Shown piece by piece: positions 31,323 through 38,309 of a stretch of 40,085 nucleotides of DNA (within the stretch, counting starts at the first letter, position 1; each line of letters opens with the position of its first letter). The position numbers and the translations under genes were made by a program. The notes under the pieces were generated by a model. That model made no database searches, was not told where the DNA came from, and saw only the letters and a program-made list of their open reading frames with translations. Origin of the DNA: a virus; IMG/VR virus record IMGVR_UViG_3300025085_000063, positions 1-40,085 of that record. One strand, 5' to 3'.

Positions 31323-32956
31323 ATCCAGCTATCTCCTTTTGGCTCTCTGCCTATGGCTTGTTCCATAAACTTATCTAAATCTTCCTGTAACATTTCTTCT
31401 TTATGTTGGTTATAAGACAATGTTTGGTCTCTATCCATTACTTCTACCCAGTAGTTAGCTGCAATAGCTAAGGCGTCTATTTGGTCATCATGCCTTAGTG
31501 CACCTTTATCCCTTGTTATCCTAGTCATTTGTCTAAATAACTGGTGGTCAGGGTCTAACTGGAAGTCATCTTTGATAAGCTTATCATCAATAACTAACCT
31601 ATGGGTATTCATAATAGGCTCTAATGTGTCTATTATACGCTTCTCTTTCTGTATACTGTGGCGTACTTCCTCTACATTACAAGGATGTATGTCAGCCAAT
31701 ACAGGCTTTAGAAGCTGTGTTGCCATGCCATCACCAAAGTTACTCTCAATGACGATATCATTGACGTCATGTTTCTTAGCAATGTTAGATAGCTTCTTAA
31801 GTGTGTCATCAGAGTATCCACCATCTAGACCACCAATGGCAGTCAGGTACAATACACCGTGTAACATCTTAAGTACACAATAGGCTGTTTTATCTGCCCC
31901 ACGACCAGCGGGGTCAATAGACATAACTGAGCCTTCAAACTCTGTAAATTCGTCGGACATGTATAGGTAAGAAGTCCAATAGTCACCCTTAAGTCCTACA
32001 TTAGGTAACTCAGAGTCAACTGCTTTGATTTGGTCTATACCTGAAGCCCATTGTATTTTGGCTGGAGCTTCTGTCCATGTGCTGCAACCTGAGGCTATAA
32101 TAAGGTCATTAAGCTTCAATGGGTATTTGTTGGCGTCAGATAGACTAGTATCCAACATAAACTGTAAATTAAAGCCTGACCTACCGTATGAGCTTAAACG
32201 CTCCATTAAGTCGATTTCATTAAATCTATCAGGGTCAGTAGGGTCTCCCTCTTTACCGTCCATATCAGCAATTGTAGGAGCTAATTTATGCCCATATCCT
32301 ACCTTTTGTGCTTGGTTAGGAATCAATGCTGACCATATACGTGTCTTGAACCCACGTTCATCTAGGTCATTATACAATGACATCTCTGTTTGAGGTGTTC
32401 CTAGAAAGATAACACGTCCTACTTTAGGCTTTATAATAGCGTCAAACTCTTTTACGGTCTCACTTAAGCGGTCACGCATAAGCTGAGTCTGTGAGTTATT
32501 GGCAGATTCTACGTCATCAGCAATAATAAGGTCAGCCCTAGACCCTGTTAGCTGTCCCGTAATCCCCATAGACTTCACTGAGGGGGCGTGTGAAGCCTGA
32601 GCTGGGGCAACATCAAAAGATACCTTAGAATGTCTTTGACTATCCTTAGGTTGTAGATGTTGTAATAACGGCATTTCTGCAATTAGTCTTTGTGTAAAGG
32701 TACTAAAGTCATCAGCCCTCGTTTTACTAGCTGATACTACCAATATGTTACGCTGAGGGTTCAGCAGTAATTGGTGACATACAAATGCGGAAGTAATCCA
32801 AGACTTTCCTACGCCCCTGAAAGCCTCGATAACAATACGTTTTTCTTTAGATTGTAGATAGTCTGCTATATCGTATTGTATAGGTGTTGGCTCAGGTAGA
32901 TTGAGGTGTTTCCAAGCTAGATACAAGAAGTTCTTAAAGTTATCTATCTTATTCAT
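31319..32956 (-). CDS. terL: Terminase large subunit (gp19-like)
   Basis: 545 residues, against 586 in T7. The ATPase has Walker A FRGVGKS (46-52) and Walker B ADLIIADDVE (141-150). The nuclease half has MSIDPAGRGADKTAY, VIESNFGDG and HDDQIDALA. It powers DNA packaging through the portal and cuts the concatemer. It overlaps the small subunit gene by 8 bases, as expected for coupled subunits. Confidence 0.96.
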   Translation of the reverse strand: MNKIDNFKNFLYLAWKHLNLPEPTPIQYDIADYLQSKEKRIVIEAFRGVGKSWITSAFVCHQLLLNPQRNILVVSASKTRADDFSTFTQRLIAEMPLLQHLQPKDSQRHSKVSFDVAPAQASHAPSVKSMGITGQLTGSRADLIIADDVESANNSQTQLMRDRLSETVKEFDAIIKPKVGRVIFLGTPQTEMSLYNDLDERGFKTRIWSALIPNQAQKVGYGHKLAPTIADMDGKEGDPTDPDRFNEIDLMERLSSYGRSGFNLQFMLDTSLSDANKYPLKLNDLIIASGCSTWTEAPAKIQWASGIDQIKAVDSELPNVGLKGDYWTSYLYMSDEFTEFEGSVMSIDPAGRGADKTAYCVLKMLHGVLYLTAIGGLDGGYSDDTLKKLSNIAKKHDVNDIVIESNFGDGMATQLLKPVLADIHPCNVEEVRHSIQKEKRIIDTLEPIMNTHRLVIDDKLIKDDFQLDPDHQLFRQMTRITRDKGALRHDDQIDALAIAANYWVEVMDRDQTLSYNQHKEEMLQEDLDKFMEQAIGREPKGDSWI

Positions 32957-33161
32957 CTGTGTCGAACGGTAAGTCCTCTAGTATGTTGTTAGCTTTTTCT
33001 ACGATATCAGGACTTGAGTAAGTCTTACAGATATCTAAACATACCTTCATCTCACTTGCAGATATTTCATCACCTGACTTAAGCTTCCTATAAGCATGAG
33101 CTACAAGTAATACAGGTAACTCTTCTACTATCTTTTCTATTTGTTCATTTTGTTCTGTCAT
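32949..33161 (-). CDS. terS: Terminase small subunit (gp18-like)
   Basis: 70 residues, against 89 in T7 gp18. Acidic and helical: EELPVLLVAHAYRKLKSGD, then ISASEMKVCLDICKTY. It is placed directly before terL with an overlap. It recognises packaging DNA and regulates the large subunit. Ribosome site AAGGAGATAA. The assignment rests mainly on position and size. Confidence 0.8.
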   Translation of the reverse strand: MTEQNEQIEKIVEELPVLLVAHAYRKLKSGDEISASEMKVCLDICKTYSSPDIVEKANNILEDLPFDTDE

Positions 33162-33162
33162 T

Positions 33163-33597
33163 TTATCTCCTTACAGCAGCCGAACCAAAATAAAATCCCG
33201 ATACTGCCGCTAGAAAGTGTGTATCAGCGTTAGTTATAACTATACCTGAGAGACCTGTAAACGTTGTAACCTCTTGTGTATAGCCAAATATCCACCATCC
33301 TTCTTTAACTTGCTCTAAGTACATTAGATGCACAGCAATAGATGGGTCTATAAAGACGGCTAGCTTTGGTAAACATATAACAAAGAATACTGCTAATAAT
33401 GCCATCCATCTACGGGTTACACTTTGGAAGTGTCCACCATGATTACGTGCGTCTTGTATGGCTGCTCTATCAACCTCAGCACGTTGTATTAAAAACTTTT
33501 GTTGGTCTGCATTATCTTTTTGTTTAGCTGACCACAGGCTTAGTACACCTGTAAGTAAACTACTACCTAACATAGTAATAACTTCAAAAGGTATCAT
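33163..33597 (-). CDS. Holin, three-transmembrane type
   Basis: 144 residues. Hydrophobic stretches are IPFEVITMLGSSLLTGVLSL (2-21), WMALLAVFFVICLPKLAVFI (about 64-83) and FTGLSGIVITNADTHFLAAV towards the C-terminus. The charged KQKDNADQQKFLIQRAEVDR segment after the first is typical of the 3TM (GTA-type) holin family. It makes membrane lesions that free the lytic enzyme. The start shares a TAATG with the preceding gene. Confidence 0.75.
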   Translation of the reverse strand: MIPFEVITMLGSSLLTGVLSLWSAKQKDNADQQKFLIQRAEVDRAAIQDARNHGGHFQSVTRRWMALLAVFFVICLPKLAVFIDPSIAVHLMYLEQVKEGWWIFGYTQEVTTFTGLSGIVITNADTHFLAAVSGFYFGSAAVRR

Positions 33598-33758
33598 TAC
33601 TTACTCCAAAAGTATCCAGTAATAATGGCGGCTATACCACCTAACCACATAAGAAAACTAACAGCTCCTTTACCTTTAGCTACGTCTTCTTGTAACGATT
33701 CTACTTTTGTCTCTAGTCGGTCTAGCTTTTCAGCTAATTGCTCTAATGTAACTTTCAT
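33597..33758 (-). CDS. Coiled-coil plus membrane helix protein, 53 aa (XhlA-like)
   Basis: An amphipathic helix (KVTLEQLAEKLDRLETKVES) with leucine spacing, then FLMWLGGIAAIITGYFWSK, one membrane segment. This layout is that of XhlA-type lysis or membrane-anchor proteins. It overlaps the desaturase stop by 4 bases (ATGA) and the holin start by one base, so it is part of the lysis cassette. Confidence 0.65.
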   Translation of the reverse strand: MKVTLEQLAEKLDRLETKVESLQEDVAKGKGAVSFLMWLGGIAAIITGYFWSK

Positions 33759-34501
33759 TTAAGAAATATCCTCTCTATAAACCATGCGGGTGGGTCTAGT
33801 TCCCACCATTTGTGACCGTGTCTGTAGTCTTTTGCAATAGTGTGGTGATAATTATGCCAACCTTCACCCCAGCTTATAAGAGAAGTCAGGGGACTGTTGA
33901 CCGCCGTGCAGTCTTTGTTGGGTTTAACCACAATATAACCAAATTGTTTCATATGTGGTATGACACCAAACGCTCCCGCTGCTTGATATACACATGCTGC
34001 TGGGAATGAAAACGCAAATATTCCTAATAATGGGTCTATTGCGTACAATATAAATATATAACTAAGTAATAAAGTCCAATAATGCTTAGTTATAAACATA
34101 TAATCTTTGTCTTTAATAATATCCTTTACCATATCTTTAGGTACAGTAATAGGGTCATACAAGGTAAGCCATGCTCTGACATATCCTATTCTTTCAGGGG
34201 ATTCATTGTCTTTATCACTACCACTGTACATATGATGGTAGCGGTGCATAGCTGTCCATGATAATGGACTACCAAATGCTGGTATGATTGTAAGATACTT
34301 TAAAATTTTAGCTTTGACAGGAGTTGTCTCAAAGCTTCTATGAGCCATAAACCTGTGTATGGCAATGTTTGTACCAAAGATATTAACAAACGCCCAAGCG
34401 AATAAACCATATACAATATACTCAGGGAAATAATAACACCCCGCTATTGCTACTATATGATTTATTAATGCTAATAATTGTACTAACCTTGCATGTTTCA
34501 T
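33755..34501 (-). CDS. Fatty acid desaturase 1 (delta-9-type, three histidine boxes)
   Basis: 248 residues from the ATG at 34501, which overlaps the preceding stop as ATGA. A GTG six bases earlier is possible. Histidine boxes: HRFMAH (H49-H54), HRYHH (H86-H90) and HNYHH (H216-H220). GEGWHNYHH is the delta-9 acyl-CoA/acyl-lipid desaturase signature. Four hydrophobic segments place it in the membrane. The boxes bind the diiron centre that inserts a double bond with O2. No electron-donor domain is fused, so host ferredoxin or a similar donor is needed. All catalytic His are present. Confidence 0.92.
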   Translation of the reverse strand: MKHARLVQLLALINHIVAIAGCYYFPEYIVYGLFAWAFVNIFGTNIAIHRFMAHRSFETTPVKAKILKYLTIIPAFGSPLSWTAMHRYHHMYSGSDKDNESPERIGYVRAWLTLYDPITVPKDMVKDIIKDKDYMFITKHYWTLLLSYIFILYAIDPLLGIFAFSFPAACVYQAAGAFGVIPHMKQFGYIVVKPNKDCTAVNSPLTSLISWGEGWHNYHHTIAKDYRHGHKWWELDPPAWFIERIFLK

Positions 34502-35181
34502 GTCCACCCCAGTTTTTTAATTACCCAAACAAGTGGGTCAAACTTACAATGTTTTAATTTAGGTTCGATATGATGTTGTTTATGATATGATTCTGAAAAC
34601 GCTACAGGGTACATATAAGGTACATCTTTTACTTTACCTAAATGACACATAATGCCTGTAACTAACATTACCCAAAAGGTAGTCATAGCTACTGCTGTTG
34701 CCCAAGTTAAAAACCATTCAAATGGTAAGACTAACAAAAGAATAGCATTAAACATGTAAACCAACATTGTTTCATGTTTAGTTAAAAATAATTGCCATTT
34801 ATTTCTTAGTCTATCTGTAACAAGTTTGATATTAGATTCTTGTTCATGTGTTCTAAATATAATATTAAACCAGTTTTTGTACTTAGGACTATGAGGGTCT
34901 TTATCTGTATCTGAATGTTTATGATGATTTCTATGCCATGCACTGTACGATATAGGTGTACCTATCATAGCTGTTAGTGATACTACACTCATTATGTTTT
35001 GAAACCATACTGGTGGATTCCATAGACTATGTGTAGCCCATCTGTGTATAAATAAGCTCATTGTAAATTCTAGTAAAAAGTAAAAGAGTATGTATGTGTA
35101 TAGAAGTTGTAGCCAAGATAGTGCTACAAAAGAATATAATGCTAGTAAGAAGTAAATTCCATATAATAATGTAAGTGCCAC
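34498..35181 (-). CDS. Fatty acid desaturase 2 (three histidine boxes)
   Basis: 227 residues from a GTG start with GGGAA seven bases upstream. Histidine boxes: HRWATH (H46-H51), HRNHH (H83-H87) and HKQHH (H200-H204). Hydrophobic segments lie at about 2-40, 62-82 and 138-178. It is clearly related in plan to desaturase 1 but strongly diverged, especially in the third box, where SESYHKQHH replaces GEGWHNYHH. A different substrate or bond position is plausible, and hydroxylase activity cannot be excluded. It lies between adhesin-region genes and desaturase 1. Confidence 0.88.
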   Translation of the reverse strand: MALTLLYGIYFLLALYSFVALSWLQLLYTYILFYFLLEFTMSLFIHRWATHSLWNPPVWFQNIMSVVSLTAMIGTPISYSAWHRNHHKHSDTDKDPHSPKYKNWFNIIFRTHEQESNIKLVTDRLRNKWQLFLTKHETMLVYMFNAILLLVLPFEWFLTWATAVAMTTFWVMLVTGIMCHLGKVKDVPYMYPVAFSESYHKQHHIEPKLKHCKFDPLVWVIKKLGWT

Positions 35182-35182
35182 A

Positions 35183-35677
35183 TTAGTATTCCCATGTCAT
35201 AAGTTTTAAATTATTATCTAAATCTTGTGTAGTCAAGTTTCCTAAACAAACATTATCTGTAGTAGCTTGTGTAAAGTAAGTATCAATTTTAGAATCTTTA
35301 ATACATTCTAATGCAAATTTACTACCACCTAATGATTGAATCCAATCTTTATTAGCTTGATGAAATTCAGATGTCCATGTCCATGCTTTGCTGTTGTTTA
35401 TTTTGCCTACTAATGCATTACGCCAAGTATATGTATTGTTTTCATACATTCCATGTATATATAAACAAGGAACATCATCTTTAGAAACAATAACGTTATA
35501 ACCAAAATTACTAGCATTTATCATAGTTTCTATGTGTTGTTTTAATTCTGTGTCTGATTTGCTTAAATGTTCTGAGGCAACTGTTCCAGATTTTATATCA
35601 TCTAAACTATCTGCATATATCTGATTAAAAGTATCGTCTATTGTAAATTCGTTTATTCTTGTAAAAGTATAAGACAT
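35183..35677 (-). CDS. Hypothetical protein in adhesin/desaturase region, 164 aa
   Basis: MSYTFTRINEFTIDDTFNQI, then IVSKDDVPCLYIHGMYENNT, then a Trp-rich KAWTWTSEFHQANKDWIQSL. Mixed strands and helices with a GNAT-like feel, but no motif I can name. It overlaps the tail-associated gene by one base (TAATG) and precedes the desaturases by one base. It may belong to the adhesin or to the desaturase unit. Confidence 0.55.
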   Translation of the reverse strand: MSYTFTRINEFTIDDTFNQIYADSLDDIKSGTVASEHLSKSDTELKQHIETMINASNFGYNVIVSKDDVPCLYIHGMYENNTYTWRNALVGKINNSKAWTWTSEFHQANKDWIQSLGGSKFALECIKDSKIDTYFTQATTDNVCLGNLTTQDLDNNLKLMTWEY

Positions 35678-36231
35678 TATGTTTCTACTATTTTAAATCC
35701 TGTTGATGAACCATTAGCACCCATTAAAGTGTCAGCACTCATAGTTGTATTTGGTGAGCCTGAAGCTGCACTAGACCAATGATGAAATTTAGCTCCTGTT
35801 ATTCCATGTTGTGATAAACTAGCATCTGCTCTGTTAAATCTTGTTACAGTACTACCATTTGTAATTTCAATGTATGTCCAAGCTGTATAACTAGTACTAG
35901 TTTTTAAATGAAATCTCATTATACTGCTATCTAAATATACCTCATCTATTTCATTACTTGAGTTAGCGATAGCTGTGCTAGAAATACTTCCGTAATTACC
36001 AACATCTACACCTCTCTGATTGCTTTTAACACCACCAGTAGCTACTGTTATAGTTGTATTAGCGTGTTCAGTACCAGAAGATGTTCCATAAAAATCTGCT
36101 GCTAATTGTATTTCACCACTACTAGGTGCATTACCCTCGCCATGATATTCTGATAAAGAATGAGGTGCAGAGCCACCAAACTCAGCAGCTATTTCACTTA
36201 GTTTTATTTGACCACTACTTTGTAAAGCCAT
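35677..36231 (-). CDS. Tail-associated adhesin-like protein, 184 aa
   Basis: The N-terminus ALQSSGQIKLSEIAAEFGG, followed by PHSLSEYHG, is a pattern I know from small tail or adhesin proteins of marine phages. The rest is Ser/Thr/Gly-rich and beta-strand-like (ITVATGGVKS, STGFKIVET). It overlaps the tail-fibre end by 17 bases. It probably contributes to receptor binding beside the fibre. Confidence 0.65.
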   Translation of the reverse strand: MALQSSGQIKLSEIAAEFGGSAPHSLSEYHGEGNAPSSGEIQLAADFYGTSSGTEHANTTITVATGGVKSNQRGVDVGNYGSISSTAIANSSNEIDEVYLDSSIMRFHLKTSTSYTAWTYIEITNGSTVTRFNRADASLSQHGITGAKFHHWSSAASGSPNTTMSADTLMGANGSSTGFKIVET

Positions 36232-38269
36232 TTTTCAATTCCTTAATTTGTTCTTTTAGTTCTTTTATACAGTTAATTAATAAACCATGAATTGCATCGT
36301 ACTGGACTGTTTTATATTTCTTACCATCAAGTAATTTAAATTCTTTTTCATGGACTGCTTCAGGTAAAACTTTTTCTAAATCTTGCGCAATAACACCAGC
36401 AGATTTTTCTCCATCATACCTTTTAAATGTAACACCTCTGACTTCATCTATTTTATCTAGTGCATTAGGTATCATTTGAACATCTGTTTTTAATGCAATA
36501 TCAGATGGAACAGTAGTTGAATAAGCAATAACATCACCATCTACATGTAAGTCACCATCAGATTCTATTAAAGCTTTTCTTGAACCATTTACATAAAATC
36601 CCATGTCATTAGCAGTGTGACCATATTCTATTAAACCAGAAGATGAACTATCTGCATCTCCGAAAAAAATTTTACCAACAGATGAAGTTCCTGATTTAAT
36701 TAACAATTCAGTATCTCCACTATTGTTTATTTCAAACTGTTTAGTGGGAGTAGCTTGTCCTATACCTACTCTGTTGTTTGTTGAATCTATTTTTAAAGTA
36801 GTTGTATCTACAGTTAAATCACCACTTATAGTAAGTGATGAAAGTGTGCCAACAGAAGTAATATTAGGCTGAGATACAGTAGCTAGTGTTCCTGTAATAT
36901 TTCCTGAAGATTGAATAGTACCTGTAATATTAACATTACCTGTACCTGTAATATCATTTGAATTTAAATCTAAATCACCGCCTAATTGAGGTGTAGTATC
37001 TTGTAACACGCTAGATATTTCTGTACCACTAGCTGTCGCTACTAGCCAAGCAGAGCCATCATAAACTTTTAGTTTGTCTACTGTTGTATTGAAATACAAG
37101 TCACCAGCATTTAATGCGTCACCGTCATTGTCTACTGTCGGGTCAGAAGCCTTAGCTCCTAAATATATGTCATCAAAATTATCTGCTGCTAACTCAGCCG
37201 CTGTTTGAGCTGCCTGAGCTGCGGTCGCAGATGTAGCTGCATTACTAGCTTGAGTTGTTGCTGTTGTAGCCGAAGTCGCTGCGTTAGTCTCTGATGTCCC
37301 AGCATTGGTCGCCGAAGTTGAAGCCGCAGACGCACTAGACGCCGCATTGGTTTCACTTGTGGACGCCGTACTAGCAGAAGAAGCCGCCGCTGTAGCAGAT
37401 GAAGCTGCCGCTGTAGCAGATGAAGCCGCATTGGTTTCACTGGTATTAGCATTAGTAGCAGATGTAGCTGCGTTTGTTTCGGATGTACTAGCATTACTAG
37501 CAGATGTAGAAGCTGTAGATGCAGACGAAGCTGCGTTTGTAGCTGATGTTGAAGCATTTGATTCGGATGTTGCAGCATTAGAAGCTGAAGTTGAAGCTGC
37601 TGACGCACTGGCTGCTGCATTTGTTTCAGCAGTTTCTGCATTAGTCTCAGCTGTTTCAGCATTAGTCTCAGCAGTTTCAGCCGCTGTTTCACTAGCTGCT
37701 GCTGCGGTCGCACTAGCTGCCGCTGCTGTAGCCGAAGATGCCGCATTGGTTTCACTAGTAGAAGCGTTGGTCGCACTGGTTGCTGCATTAGTTGCCTGTG
37801 TTGTAGCCTGAGCTAACTGAGAAGACATAGCTGTTTCTGACCAGTTTTTAGTAGCTGCGTCTTGAGCTGATGTTGGGTCAGCAACGTTAGTTAAACGTTT
37901 ATTTTGTGCGTCCCATTGGAAGTTAACGTTAGATAACTTAATTACGTCACCAGCGTCATCAATAGCCTCTTGAGACATAAAGAACGCTTGGTCACTATCC
38001 GTGTCTAAATCTGATTCTGTTAGTACTGAACCTGACGCATAATCTACGAGCTTTGTGCCCTGACTTGTGGTTCTACGGATTTCTATAGCTGTAGAAGAAG
38101 CTGGAGCTGAGGTAAATGTAACCTGTGTACCAGCACCATTAAATGTAAATGCTGTAGTTGCTACACCATCTATAGTAATAGTGACATCTTCTTGTGCCCT
38201 ATAGCTAAATGGTACTGAGTAAGTGGTTGTGCTACCGTCACCTGTGTACCTTACAAAACTGTTTGCCAT
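36215..38269 (-). CDS. Tail fibre with heptad shaft and S74 chaperone domain
   Basis: 684 residues. Residues 1-150 resemble the T7 gp17 N-terminal, tail-attaching domain (FVRYTGDGSTTTYSVPF...). Residues 155-364 are thirty consecutive Ala-first heptads such as AATSATN and ASTSETN. Then follow beta-rich repeats (SGNITGTLATVSQ, NITSVGTLSSLTISG). The last 96 residues are a peptidase S74 intramolecular chaperone with Ser589 and Lys594 (SDIALK), which should cut itself off before Ser589 after trimer folding. Promoter F lies upstream. Ribosome site AGAGGAAA. Confidence 0.9.
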   Translation of the reverse strand: MANSFVRYTGDGSTTTYSVPFSYRAQEDVTITIDGVATTAFTFNGAGTQVTFTSAPASSTAIEIRRTTSQGTKLVDYASGSVLTESDLDTDSDQAFFMSQEAIDDAGDVIKLSNVNFQWDAQNKRLTNVADPTSAQDAATKNWSETAMSSQLAQATTQATNAATSATNASTSETNAASSATAAAASATAAAASETAAETAETNAETAETNAETAETNAAASASAASTSASNAATSESNASTSATNAASSASTASTSASNASTSETNAATSATNANTSETNAASSATAAASSATAAASSASTASTSETNAASSASAASTSATNAGTSETNAATSATTATTQASNAATSATAAQAAQTAAELAADNFDDIYLGAKASDPTVDNDGDALNAGDLYFNTTVDKLKVYDGSAWLVATASGTEISSVLQDTTPQLGGDLDLNSNDITGTGNVNITGTIQSSGNITGTLATVSQPNITSVGTLSSLTISGDLTVDTTTLKIDSTNNRVGIGQATPTKQFEINNSGDTELLIKSGTSSVGKIFFGDADSSSSGLIEYGHTANDMGFYVNGSRKALIESDGDLHVDGDVIAYSTTVPSDIALKTDVQMIPNALDKIDEVRGVTFKRYDGEKSAGVIAQDLEKVLPEAVHEKEFKLLDGKKYKTVQYDAIHGLLINCIKELKEQIKELKNGFTK
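37178..37807 (-). repeat. Thirty-unit 21-bp (heptad) coding repeat in the tail fibre
   Basis: Thirty in-frame seven-residue units, each beginning with Ala and built from Ala, Ser, Thr, Asn and Glu. Some are identical (AETAETN three times running). DNA units vary at third bases, so this is an old but regular array. Unit gain or loss would keep the frame and change shaft length. Confidence 0.85.
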
Positions 38270-38287
38270 GTGTTTCCTCTAAATTGA

Positions 38288-38309
38288 TTCTTCTAAGACG
38301 GGAACTTTA
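38288..38309 (-). promoter_or_regulatory. Phage RNA polymerase promoter F (tail fibre)
   Basis: Transcribed-strand GTAAAGTTCCCGTCTTAGAA. Its TAA is the gp16 stop codon. It differs from the core by GTTCCC in place of GTACCC, and shares CCCG-TYTT-AGAAG with promoter E. It lies about 20 bases before the tail-fibre ribosome site. Confidence 0.62.

Noticed and set aside
37178-37807. CRISPR-like or satellite array
   Set aside because: The 21-bp periodic sequence is in frame and encodes heptads of the fibre. There are no unique spacers and no palindromic repeat.
37305-37811. Plus-strand ORF of 168 residues with Ala/Val/Asp-rich repeats
   Set aside because: It is the antisense shadow of the tail-fibre heptad repeat, whose regular codons keep the opposite frame open. 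It has no ribosome site.
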